From assembly GCF_954871325.1 (NCBI RefSeq), contig NC_088777.1, positions 13,617,366 to 13,681,365 of the forward strand: DNA of 64,000 nucleotides. The letters run 5' to 3'. Origin of the DNA: Gordionus sp. m RMFG-2023. Its lineage: Eukaryota > Nematomorpha > Gordioida > Chordodea > Parachordodidae. The notes under the pieces are model-generated. The model was not told the origin of the DNA and did not search any database. It saw only the letters and a program-made list of their open reading frames with translations. Of this stretch, positions 11,851 through 24,700 are shown piece by piece; positions within the stretch are counted from its first letter, which is position 1, and every line of letters begins with the position of its first letter. A program made the translations under genes and the position numbers.

Positions 11851-12930
11851 GGGCACTATCAGGCTGGGTTTCCCTATAATTTTTATTGGAGGTCTTTTCT
11901 TTAGGTATACTTATTTTTTTATAAAAATGTATTTTTTCTAAAAATTTTAAATTATAGTCGTTATCTTTAAAAGTTAATAACTTTTACTGATTTTTCTATT
12001 AAATCTTCTTTATAATGATATATTTTATATATTTTTGGGTGAGAGGAGGGTTGAGAGAATATAGAAGGATTTTATTAGCTTAAAATAATATTTAAGAGAA
12101 GAGACAAATTTTTGAAGGGAGAAAAGATTTTAAAACATTTCCCATTGTATGCTATACTTGAATCTCCATGGAATCTCCCACACCAAGTGCATATATTTAA
12201 ATAATTCGGCCTACCTCAATTTCTCCTATCATTATTCTGATTCTCCTTATAAATTTTTTTAACCTGCTACGCTATCTTATGTATTTTTACCTCGCTCTCT
12301 GTCCTTTCCATGGATAAAGCAATTTTGAGTATTTTAACTTGATTACCACTCTCCTCCACTGCATCTTGCTATATAGAATGAACTTCTATCTAATATTTTC
12401 ATCTTCATTCTACATAAAAATTGATAATCAATTCTTTCATCTAATGCTTCTAAAAAATACATAGCTTACGTGCATTTTTAAATTAATTGAAAATCCAATG
12501 ATAGGTTCTCCTTCATATCTTATTATTCTTAAAAAATTTAATTTATATATTATGGTTTCACTAGATTCAAAACGCTTTTTAAACTATTTATTAATTCTTT
12601 ATAAGTTATTTCTCACCAATTCTTTGGGTATATATGATTTAATATTATTTTCTCTTTATCCATTCCAAAATAAGCTTGATATAATTTTATCTTTATTAAC
12701 CAACTTTCGACCATTTACCCAGTAGTGTTAATTTTAAAAATGGAAGAGGGGGGGGGGGCTATGATTTTTGGTTAATGATGCTTACTGCCAATGGCAATAT
12801 CAAAATTTATTAAAATATAATAAGACCCTTATTATTTAACATATAACGGAATCACGTGGTCGAGGCCTCCTATATATATCACCCCCCCCCCCCAGGACGT
12901 AACCACCAAGTTAGATTATGAAATAAAATA
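11851..12930. other. Spacer with poly(G) and poly(C) tracts
   Basis: No gene is recognised. It contains a G run at 12748-12758 and a C run at 12882-12893, the latter followed by AGGACGTAACCACCA. An open frame at 12498-12725 is AT-biased and resembles no family. Confidence 0.4.
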
Positions 12931-13004
12931 TGATCATTGCTGGGATATGAACCCATAACAATAGGATTGGTAAGCAACGCTCTTGCCGACTAAACTACAA
13001 ATGC
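12931..13004 (-). repeat. tRNA-like sequence (SINE head or tRNA relic)
   Basis: The minus strand has a box A-like TAGTTTAGTCGGCAAGAGC and a box B-like GGGTTCATATCCC with a foldable T arm (TGGG/CCCA). Spacing is close to that of a tRNA. The acceptor ends (GCATTTG against CAATGAT) do not pair well, so a functional tRNA is unlikely; a tRNA-derived SINE or a pseudo-tRNA fits better. Confidence 0.4.
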
Positions 13005-13149
13005 TTTCCAAAAATCACGATTTTTCAATTATATTTTATAAATATATTTGGTAGTGCCTAACCAAATGAAAAATAAACAAAATACAAATTAGATATGTAA
13101 TACCTCAAGGTATTAAGCATCATTAACCATGATTATTTGGGAGGGCCTC

Positions 13150-13343
13150 CTTTGATCGTATTATTTTGATCGTAAAATGGTCCATTTTGGTCAAAATGGA
13201 CGATTTTTTTAATTTATAGGTTAGGTTTAGGGTGAGGGTAAGGGTTAGGGTTAGGGTTATAAATGATTTTAATTTACCGCGATTAAATAGACCAATCAAA
13301 AAAAATGGACAAAATTTACGATCAAATGACTTTACGATCAAAG
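13150..13343. mobile_element. Small inverted-repeat element with a telomere-like core
   Basis: The ends are inverted repeats built from CTTTGATCGTA: TTTGATCGTA occurs twice on the left, and its complement TACGATCAAA twice on the right. The next block is also inverted (ATGGTCCATTTTGGTC against AAATGGACAAAATTTACG). Between the arms, 13221-13259 is a run of TTAGGG and variants (GGTTAGGTTTAGGGTGAGGG, then TTAGGGTTAGGGTT). It looks like a MITE of about 194 bp enclosing telomere-like repeats. Confidence 0.65.
13221..13259 (+). repeat. Interstitial telomere-like TTAGGG tract
   Basis: Degenerate TTAGG/TTTAGGG/TGAGGG units become exact TTAGGG at 13245-13259. The tract lies exactly between two inverted arms. 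Confidence 0.75.
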
Positions 13344-13467
13344 TTAGGCATATATATTTAAAAAATATGCAATTATAAAATCAATTTTTTTTATTATGAA
13401 TATTAATAAATTATTTTATATTATATTTTAAAAATAATGTTATAAATTTAATACTACTGATAATACA

Positions 13468-13606
13468 AATTAAAAAATGTATAAATATGAGTTAAAAAGA
13501 TGTCCATAAATCCTTTATTTCTTATTTTCTTTGGTAATTAAAAAATGTATAAATATGAATTAAAAAGATATCCATAAATCTTTCATTTCTTATTTTCTTT
13601 GGTATA
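13468..13606 (+). repeat. 68-bp tandem duplication
   Basis: Two adjacent copies starting AATTAAAAAATGTATAAATA with period 68. They differ at a few positions. Confidence 0.85.
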
Positions 13607-13609
13607 TAT

Positions 13610-13735
13610 TAGACCGATGGGTCCCCCAGTCTGAGTGGAGTCCGTGATCGGAGGTCCGGGATGGTCAATGACGGGATCTAGGGGGCCGGGTTTTATAGAT
13701 TTAGTCATGGTATCACTCTGACAACGTAGTGGCCA
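13610..13735. other. GC-rich island, unexplained
   Basis: About 120 bp far richer in G and C than its surroundings (GGGTCCCCCAGTCTGAGTGG, GGTCCGGGATGGTCAATGAC). On the minus strand TATAAAACCCGGCCCCC resembles a TATA box. It could be part of an unrecognised element; no protein is readable. Confidence 0.3.
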
Positions 13736-13739
13736 TAAT

Positions 13740-15299
13740 ATTTTCAAAGTTTATTCAACAAATTAAAGTCGATGTTACAAAAAATATAAATTATACAATC
13801 AAAAGAAAATAATTAAATCAAGAAAAAGGTATTTTTCCAACCTTTATAATTTTTAAAACAAAGAGAAAAAAAGGTTGTTATTTAATCGCGATACAATCAT
13901 TCATGAAACTGGTTAGAACCAGTTTCAAATGCAATAAAAAAATAAGGTATAATATCAATTTCATAACAAAAAATAAGGAAGATGGGAAAACAAAAGAAGC
14001 AAGAGGAGAAAAAAAAACGTAAAAAAAGAAATAAGTTATACGGGACAAGTGGGGAGATAACAGTTTATTGAAAATAAAGGTATCCACACAAGGAATTTAT
14101 AACAAAATTTTAGGCCATTTCCAGACATAACCTTTTCCCAAAGCGGTTTATAAGGAATATTTCCAGCAATTTATTTTTAATTTTCAAAAATAGGATAATT
14201 TATCGAATTAATTTGTTTATTAACACAATATCTTCTTAAAAAAGCTATCACATACGCTATTTAAACGTTGATAATAATAAATTACTGGAAATATGCCTCA
14301 AGAACCGCCTTGAAAGAAACTTTCTACCTAGAAATGGCCGTAAGAGTATCTTCATCGAAATATTGTCGAAGCCCATCATATTCATTTAATTTGAATATTT
14401 GGCTGATTCTTTTTATTTGCTTTTCGCCAAATCGCTCATCTAAATTCTTATTTTTTTGAAATGAAGTATATATCGGAATATTAACTCTAGCCTTAATAAT
14501 CATTGTGATATATTGGAACACCATTTTTATTATATAGCACAATGATGCATGGCAATCTATAAAAAAATATAACTGATTTATAATAATAATAAAAGCCCAA
14601 TACAACCAAGATATCGCTAATAGATATCCAAACCTTTGTTCCATCTATAAGTAAAATCTTCTAGATTAAATTTTACTTTATAAATTTATTATATTTTTCC
14701 AATTTTAAGTTTATCATAATTTTTAACATGTAATACAATAATTCTTGAGAATATTTTTGGGCATTTCTAACATTTTTTTTTGAATTTATATAGGAAATAA
14801 ATGCATAAAAAGTTTATATTTTTTTCAAAGTTCTTTTTCAAGATTTATTTATAGTGAAGCCGTTTATATATAAATATTTTATCATTAATTTATATTTTAA
14901 TTTATGTATTAGAAATTATCAATATTTTATAGGCGTTATTTTTATAAATTTCTGAATCTTAAAATATTATTACCTCCGGAATAATTAAAAAATAATTTGT
15001 TATCCCACCCCCCTCCTTTCCCCACATCTACCTATAGCCATTACTTGAGTACACGTCTGGTTAAAAGAAATCGCAATTGATTTTAATATGCTTCAAAAAA
15101 AAAATTTTTTTTTAATTTGTAATCATTATATATTATATATAATACAATTATAAATGCTTAAAAAAGGTTGTCTAAATAAGGCTGTTAATATAATTTTTAT
15201 TATTTAAAAATAGAATTGCACGATAAAAACATTATTATAAAGTACTTTCCAAATGGAGTATTATAAATCAGCTGAGGTTTTTAAATCTTTCAGGTAATA
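13740..15299. other. Intergenic spacer upstream of FBXO3
   Basis: AT-rich. The segment 14540-14640 shares CGCTAATAGATATCCAAACC with the TAGTGTTG MITE family and is probably a worn copy. CAATCTTTCAGGTAATA at 15286-15299, just before the FBXO3 ATG, may be the acceptor of a 5'-UTR intron. Confidence 0.4.
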
Positions 15300-15723
15300 A
15301 TGAAATGCTCGAACTTATTAAACCTACCCGACGAAATTATCATAGATATCCTTCAACTTTTAAGCTGGCATGATCTTGTTAAGTAGATAATATAAATGAA
15401 TTATAAGTCATAAATTTATATTCACATTTAGATGTAGCCTAACATGTTCCAAATTTAATTATTTATGCCAAAATAATTCACTGTGGAAACATATTACGTG
15501 GTATTATTGGCTTGAGAACATGTAAATTATTACATATGTTATTTCGAATGTCATTTGTTTTTATACAGATGCCCACATGGCTTATCCTGGTATGAATATT
15601 TCTATAAACTTAAAAAAGATTGGGGTAAATATATGCATTGTTACAAAGAAATTAAAACAGCTTGGATTTCAATTGAATTATTCTTAAAAGACAATACTAC
15701 AACCATATATGACTCCTTAAAAC
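15300..15723 (+). CDS. FBXO3: FBXO3 exons 1-3: F-box and linker
   Basis: ATG at 15300. Exon 1 encodes MKCSNLLNLPDEIIIDILQL and ends in phase 2. Exon 2 restores the F-box continuation CSLTCSKFNYLCQNNSLWKH. Exon 3 encodes WYEYFYKLKKDWGKYMHCYK (human WKSLFIDTYSDVGRYIDHYA) and ends at a consensus GTGAGT donor. The first ATG gives a start close to the F-box; a longer N-terminus from an upstream exon cannot be excluded. Confidence 0.9.
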
Positions 15724-18700
15724 GTGAGTTTTAATAGCTTATTTTATATATTTATTTTGTCTTATATTGGAATATATATAACAAAATTTTTATGTTATAA
15801 TATAAGCTAAATGTAAATATCTTTTCTATTATGTTAACTATAGTATATAAATGCCAGATATTGCATCTAATACTAGCAGAGCCAGATCTTAAAGTTTGAT
15901 CTGATTGTTTGTGAAATTGACCTAATCTTGAAACTGACTCCTATTTATATAATTTATTTTAATAAATATCTATTTTAAAATGAAGAAATAATATATATTG
16001 TTAACCCTCTATACTATTATATAAATTTTTTACTTCTCTTAGTGTGTAAATAAAATTCAATATTATTTAAATCACCAATTAAATTAAATCATACAATTTT
16101 TTTAAATCATCAATATAACTAATAATCTTGGCAGATGAAGAATTTGTAATTTATTGTATATTATTATCATTTCCGGAATCTTATAAACTTATCTAAACTA
16201 TATTAGTGAGAAATAACTCTCATGCAACATCATCATCAACTCCCTAATTTTAGTTGCACATCTACTTTGATGTTTCTTGTGTTAAAGGTTTTACCAACCT
16301 GAGCCATAAAATCAAAATGAATGATTATAAAAAAATTTAAGAGGAAAGTTAACCAAATCATTATAAAATTTTGAATCATTTTAAAACTAGTAACAATTTT
16401 AAAATTATATCTATATATAATTTAAATTTTAAGATTAGATAGTACAAAGTTACCATGATTTCTTATTTATCTTATAAGTTAATAAAGATATTTTATTCTT
16501 ATTTTGTTTAAATTTTTTAATTAGATTATTAATTACTTATTATATCATTGTTGATTTTAATCATAAGCAATAAAAAAACCAGAGCAAACACGGCCCAACA
16601 TGAAAATTTGCATATTTTTCTATACCTACCCATTTGAGAGAGAGAAAATGCCAATTTGATTTGATTATTTACAATTTTTAACATTTAGAATTTTTTAACT
16701 TTAGCTTAATTATTTCTAAGATATTTAAAATTTAGGGAGTGCACCTTACCCAAATGCCCTGTTTTTATGACATTTAGAGGCCCATATCTCATCCGCTGTT
16801 TAGAGTGGAGGCTAAAATTTCATTTTTTTCTTAATTATATTTTATACAAACTTAAAATTTTTAGAAAGATCTGTAAGGAGATGGTTAAAAATCATGTTTT
16901 TTTATGAAAGAAAGACTTCTCTTACTATATATATCAGAAACCTGCAGGCCCAGCCATTTAAATTTTTAAAATATACCCAGGCCTGGCAGGGCTAAAAAAA
17001 AATTTTTTTAAAAAAACCCGGGCCGGACTTGAAAATTAAAAAATACCCGGGCTGGGCCATATTTTTTTAAAAAATTTATACAACATGAATTATTATATTC
17101 GTCAATTAGAGATGGTTATAATGATTATATATAGTTATGATTAATATAATGTTTGGTGAAAGTTAACACTATCTAACACTCATAGTATCTATTACATAAT
17201 AAAATTATAGTTTTCCTGCCATGGAATAAATATGCAAAAGATTAAATACATTATTATATAATATATGTTTTATTTTTTATTAATTAAAATATCATTTTTA
17301 TTTTTTTTATAAATAGATAGTATATTCTTAAAATATTATTTACATAAATTTTTTATAGTATCAATTTGTAATATACTAATAATATACTTACTTATTAAAT
17401 TATAATACTCTCCGAAAAATATGATAAAATACGAATTAATGAATTTTTTATATATACCAGGTCGAATATAATTTTAAAAAATTCCGAGCCGGGCCTAAAA
17501 AATTTTTTTTTTAAATACAGACGGCCCCCAAAATTTTTTTTTTAAATATTAGGGCCGGGCTGAGCCTAAAATCTTTAAACCCTAGCCGGGCCAAAAATTT
17601 TTTAATCTGGGCCGGGCCGTACAAATGGTACCTCTGCAGGTCTGATATATATACTAGCTAATAACCCGTCATGAATGACGGAGTTGAGGGGTAATTAGTT
17701 AGTTTGTGTATATGGTACTAAATATGTTTTATATTAAAATTTAGGAGAAAAAGAGGTAAAATTGATGCAATGTAACCTCTGAGCATTAAGAGTATTAGAA
17801 ATATCAAAATTTAAATTTGTTAGGAATCATATTGGGTAGTATTAAAAATAGAGATTCTTCAAAATTTTTGAATTTTAAATATGGGCTAGACATTGGCCTT
17901 AAAATTTTGTTTTGCAGACACAGCTAGGCCTGTTCAAAAAACCACGTCCTATGCATTCCCAAAATTTTGCCATTTATTTCTATTGTAATTTAATAATAAT
18001 GTCTTAAATTTAATTTTATATTTAGAATAAAATTTAAATTTGTGATAGAAATCATATGAATAAAATTTAATATAGAGATGCTTGGAAATTTTTTAATTTT
18101 AAATATGGGGTAGACATTGACCTGAAATTTTTTTTTGCAGACATAGCCAGACCTGATCAAAAAACCAAATTCCATGCAACTTTTATAAAATTTTGCCATT
18201 TATTTCTATTGTAATTTAATAACAATGTCTTAAATTTAATTTTTATATTCCATTTATTTCTATTGTAATTTAATAACAATATCTTAAATTAAATTTTATA
18301 TTTTAAAATTTAAATTTGTGATAGAAATCATATTGTGTAAAATTTAAAATAGATATGATTGAAAATTTTTTAGTTTTAATTTTAAATATGGACCAGGCAT
18401 TGGCCTGAAATTTTTTTTCTCGAACCTGGCCAACCCATAATAATTTTGTAATTTTTTCCCAAGTCTGGAGATAGGTAAATCTCTGAAAACCATATTATTG
18501 GGAAAATTTTCTCAAGCCCGCCAAAGACCATAATAATTTTGTTAGTTGAGAACTGAAATAAAATATATAAAAGTCATAATTCATTTAAAAATAAAATCAG
18601 AATATGAAAGTTGCATGGGCTTGGTTTTTTAATCAGGCCTGGCGATTTCTGCAAAAAAATATTTTCAGGCCAATGTCTAGCCCATATTTAAAATTAAAAT

Positions 18701-21700
18701 TTTCAAGCATTTCTATTTTATATTTTACACAATATGATTTCTATCACAAATCTGAATTTTATTCTAAATATAAAATTAAATTTAAGACATTTATATTAAA
18801 TTACGATAAAAATAAATGGCAAAATTTTATGAAATTTGCATGGGACTTGGTTTTTTGATCAGGCCTGGCTATGTCTATAAAAAAAATTTCAGGCCAATAC
18901 AACCCATACTTAAAATTCAAAAATCTTAAAGCATCTCTATTTTAAATTTTATCCAATATGATTTCCATCACAAATTTAAATTTTGATATTTCTAATACAT
19001 GCTCACGGTATGCATTGCAACATTTTACCTCTTTTTCTCCTAAATTTTAATATTTATATAAAATTTATTAATAAAGTATATTTAGTACCATACATACAAA
19101 CTAAATAATTACCCTTCCCGTCAGCTAGTCTGGTAATAAAAGGCAGAATTTTAAAAATATCAGCTATTAATTAATATTTTAATTTTAATTATATTCAAGT
19201 TGGTGCATTTAAAACATACGACTTTGAAACGGGAGGCTTGTGTTCGCTCGTAGAGGGCAAAAAATAACATTACACTATTTAGTCTCCTTAAATTTTAAAT
19301 ACATTAGGAAGATACGAAAACGATCATGTTTTGATTATGGAGATTATATATATTAGATATATAATATGAGTAAGTTACAATATTAATAAATGGCCATAAA
19401 TTTTATAATATAACTTTAATTTTTCTAAGGATCATAAGTACATTAAGAATTTAAGAATGGATTATAAATGCATAAATTTATTTAAGTTGTATTATTCAAC
19501 TATACTGTTTGGTCATATAAAATTCCGTTTTTACAAAAATTTGTTTAAATCTTGCTAAAGTATAAATCAACAAAATATTTAAAAAAATCAGTCAAAATAA
19601 ACCGTGCTTTTCCTTTGTTATACCTCGTCCTGGCTCGATTAAATTAGTTACGAATTTTTAATGGTGTCCAAGTCGTATAACTAAAACGGGTCGGACCTTG
19701 GAAATTTTTTTAAATATATGTAAATTTATCAATTTATATTGAATTTTTTATGTAAAATAAAAATATTTGATTTTATATATTGAAACTAAACGACATATAA
19801 CATATGTTTTTTATTTTGAGTAATTATAAAAATTAATTTCTATATTCGGGCCGGGCCGGCAAACTTTTTTAAAATAAATTCTGGTTCGGGTCGGGCCGGT
19901 AAAACTTTTTAAAAAAAAATTAGGCCCGATGCAGATCACTAATTTATAATGAATGCATCATAAATTTTTTGCATAAATATGTATATTTATTGCAAAGACC
20001 TGCAGAGGTACCATATGCACAGGCCCGCTCGGATTTATTTTAAAAAAAAAATTTTCGGCCTGGCCAGGGTTTTATATTTTCAGGCCCCACCCAAATTTAT
20101 TTATATATAATAATGGCTATTATATTTGGTTTTAAAACGGCCTGACTCTGGTATTTTTAAAAAAAAGGTGTGGCCCGGTATATTTTAAAAAAAATTAAAA
20201 TACAGGACCTGTCCTGCAGGTCTTTGATTTATTGTAAAATATTTTGTATTTTATAAAATTTAATCACATATAAAAACTTTTACTTTGTTTATAATATTTA
20301 TACACATAACAATTTATATCTTCTATATGTTTAAACGTGTAAATTTGTATTATAACAAAATATAATCATTTTAAATTAAAAATTATCATTTAGGCATAGT
20401 TAATTAATTTTAAAGTTGAGCTTATATATGCCTGATTTTGCTGATCTAGAACTTTATTGCATAAGCCAGTTACCCAATGTTTTTCCTAATATAAAATATC
20501 TAATAATTTAAAATTCGGTGCTTTAACAATAGGTCAATCAAATAAGATAATAAAACGAATTTTGTCAACTGGCAAAAAATTTATGTATATGATATCTAAA
20601 TTTACAATATATTGATAAATATCATTTCTTTGCCTCCTTTCTCTTTATTAATTCTTATTCTTCTAATAAGAATACTTAAAAAATTTAGACGTTTCATTAA
20701 AAGCAATAAAAATTATATATGTTATTGTTTGCTTGGACAACCGAATTAATTAGTTCACTATATTTGTAACTAATTTAGTCGAGCTAGCATGGGCGTTAGT
20801 CTTTACAATCTCAGGGGGCTCAAAAAAAATTTAAAAATTATTTTACCCTTATTTTTCTAACATTTTTAAAATTATCTTTTTTTAGCTAACATTTTCATTT
20901 GGTATTTTTAAAAAATTCAAAATTTTGAGAGGGCTCTTCAAATATTTCAGGGGGCTCGAGCCTCCTTTTCCCTAGTGACACTACTGCGAGCTAGACCAGG
21001 TATTACAAATATTTTATCAAAAGCTACTTGGATTAGAGAATATATCTGTAAGCAGCTGCATTTCGCGAAAAATATAGGAATTGACCTGGTGCCAGTCAAA
21101 AGTGTATCTTTAATCCTTTCATTTATGCTAATACCAATATAAAGAAAGGAGGAAGGAAGGATAGATTGAACCCAAATGGAAGAAAATATTTTACATTTGA
21201 GACTAATTTTAGATCGATACTCATTTGAAAAATATTATTTTTTTAAGAGTTTTTATACATACACTATTTCTAAACCATATAAATCATGAACTTGTTAGTG
21301 CCCCCCCCCCCATTTCATCTGTTATAGGGCCCTCAGCTGCATGAAAACGACTTACCTATTATTTTAGCCAAAAATATTACACAAGACACAAGATCTCCAG
21401 ACTTGCGAAATTTTTGGCTAAATATTGGGCTTGCCGTTTTAAAAAATCGAACCGTTTAACAACACTAGAATTTGTTATTGAATTATAGGTTAGCTTTAAT
21501 CTATTTGATTAAGGATTTTGGTTGAAGATGTGTATTTTAGAAATAATATTTTTTTTATATAAGAAATCCTAACTAAAATATTTTAAAAAAATCATTTAAA
21601 TATATATATAGGCCATAGCTATTTCATGATATTAAAATGTAATACAATTAATAACATACACATCCAACTTGATTTATGATAGAGAAAAAAATAAAAAATT

Positions 21701-24700
21701 TTTCAACCTCAATTTTCATCTATACATAAAATAGGATATCATCATTTATATAAATATTATTAGATCACAAATTGAAGTTTAAAATAAAAAAAATGTTTAC
21801 ACCACCCACTGGGCCAAACGATGTTATAAAAAAGGAAATCTAAATAAGCATAGCATAACATCCTACCCCTTTACATTCATTTACTCCCCCCCCCCCACCA
21901 GCCTTCCCTATATTCCGCCTTTATAAATCCCCTAACCCACCTCATTTTTTATAACGATTAAGGGAATAGTTTGATTCTTTCTATCTTATCTCTATCATTT
22001 AAAGCTTATAAAAAATTTTGATTTATATAATATGTTAAGGGGTGAGAGAATTAAATAATTCGGCTCACTTTGATTCTCTTGCCTATTGACATTTCTTGAA
22101 CGATGTCACTTAATGTTAACATGATTAGTTTGAATATCTAGAAAGGACCTGGGGGGTAGGCTGGTCTTTAAAGCCTAATGAGAAATTTCTTTAATAGGTC
22201 GATGGAAAATGCAGTTTTTGGAAGCCGGTAAGGTAAAAATAGATTTTTATAAACTCTAAAGACCTGTAGAGATCTGATTTTTAAGCTTAGCCCGGATTTT
22301 TTTTTCCATTTGACAACCCTATCCAATTTTAAGTATCTTTAAATTTTTGCCGTGTTCTGTAAATGATAGAAAAGGGGAATCGAAATGTGAGATGAGAGTG
22401 GTTTAAATGATCCATTAAGTGACTTTTAAACATTTTGTAATGTTTAGGCCTGGTTCTATTTTTTTAAAAATAATATCATTTTTATACTCTAACATTTAAT
22501 AAAATCCAATAAATAAACGAAGTGACATTTTTGCAAACGACAAATAAGAAATCAAAATAATTACATATACAAATTTAAACGTAAAAACGTAAAAAAATCA
22601 GGATACAATTTCTTTAATCGATAGAAATTTTAAAAGTTAATTGCGAAAACTTTAATACCTTTCTCTTTAGCCTATGACCAATATAGTTTAAAAAACCTCA
22701 AAAGTTTAAAAGTTTTATAAATTTTGAAATTTACTTGATACGTGATATTAAGCGCACTAGCCCTAAAATGTCATATATATATCAGAGATATATATAACAG
22801 CAACGCTTGGTTCTCTCATGAAAAACCCATCAAACTGGGATAAAAGATGGGAAATAATTAAATAATTGAGAAGACTATCCACGTTTTTTGGGTAGGCCGC
22901 AGTTACCTGTGCGCGTAAGAGGCAAAGCCCCTTACTAAAACGCCCATGGGAAAATAAAAGGAGAGGTAAAAAGCCCATGCCCGATTAAATAAAATTCAAT
23001 TATGGAAGGGTAATATTGGCTATATTAATTTTATTTTAAATTAGTATTGAGAGAAACCTAAATTAAGTATGAAAAAAATATAGACTCGGCTAGAATGAAA
23101 TATAATAACATAATGTTAGGATAATATTTTAAAATAAGGTTTAAAAAGACTTACGTTGAGCAAAACAAATCGAATAACCATCCAAAGAGTGTACAATGTT
23201 AGGTTTAGGAATAAAGAATACGTAGTAAATTTTGAAATTGAACTTGAAATAGTAGATAATGAGAAAAGGAAATAACTGATCCCCCACCAAATGGATGGAA
23301 TAATTATATAAAGAAACTATCGGTTTATAAGGAAATTGGTTTTTATTTTAAGAAGTTTGTTAATGGAACTTTTGTTATTATTTAAATGTGTAAATTGAGT
23401 TATACTCATATTCAAATTTAGAATGTCTTTAGCCAGTAAGTTTTATAATTACAATATCTTTTGTTTTTATATATTGACTTTATAAGCTAATTTATTTCCC
23501 ACATTTCTCAAAATATGCGCAAATAGCTTAATTCTACTTTTTTTTCAGTTGTACTACGACTGGAGCGTGTTTGGATAGTTTCCATACACTAATATTTGAG
23601 ATAACTTTAGGATATATATATAACCATTAATAAGTCTCAAATATCTATTAATAAAAACTGGAAGTTTTTAGTCTGTGTTTTATTTACATCCCAGTATTCC
23701 ATATGGGGATAATCATCGAGTTAAACAACTGCAGTCTACTTTTAACGATATTTCCCTTGTCATCCATAATTTAAGATATTTGTAAAATATTGATTTTGCA
23801 TGTTTTAATCTCATTTCTACCTCATTCTTTATATGACATTTGTTATCCAAATTTACCCCCGGATATTTGAATTCCTTGATCAAACTAATCCCCAACCTTT
23901 CAATAGTGTGACTTGGATTTATCTTAGCCCATGGAGAAGGCATAATGACTGTTTTTTTAAGTTCATCATAAGCCCGATTTCTCCACTATACGATTTAAGT
24001 ATATCAAGGATACATGAAGCTTCTTCCATGGATTTAGTAATGTTTACTATATCGTCTGCCTAGGAGATAATGCGGTGTTCCTTGTGGAGGTTATCTTGGG
24101 AGGATAAACTTAATAAATTGAAGGCTTCTACGATGATTTTATTTAAGACAATATTGAATATAAAAGGTGATAGTACACATCCTTGTTTAACTCCTTTTCG
24201 TACCATAAAGGGATTTTTACTATGTTCAAGTCTACACCGCTGTCTGTTAAAATTTTCCAAAGCAAAGAGGTTCATGTTTAATGCTATCAAATGCTTTCCT
24301 GAAATCTACGAAGATGAATAAAATAGAAAGTTTGTATCTGAAACATTTCTGTATAATTTTTAACGCTAAAATAGGTTGCAGGATGTTTCTATCCGGTCAA
24401 TATGCACATATATTATTTGATAACAAATGGCTCGTAGAGTTTAATGTTCGATTTCTTAGGAGTACCATGAATACTTTAGAAGCTATAGACGTCAGCCCAA
24501 TCGCTCTATGGTCATCAAAAGTGTATGGATTTGGAACCTTTGGGAAATTGCAAATAAAAAATAGATTCCATTCCTTTTGGGTAACACCTGAAACCCAGAT
24601 CTTATTAAAAACCATTAATTAAAACACAGAAATATAATCCGAAGCGACCGCTCTGATGCAGTCAAGTCCAGCCGCCTTGTTGTTTTTTAACCTTAGTATA

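Noticed and set aside
12931-13004. A functional tRNA gene on the minus strand
   Set aside because: Box A and box B are present but the acceptor stem does not pair, so it is called tRNA-like only.
17990-18858. Open frames of 69 and 84 codons on opposite strands
   Set aside because: They are translations of the inverted and tandem units of the foldback element and mirror each other.
22763-22978. 71-codon minus open frame
   Set aside because: It has raised GC but matches no known family and contains a run of ATAT repeats at its C-terminus; it is kept only as an unassigned block.
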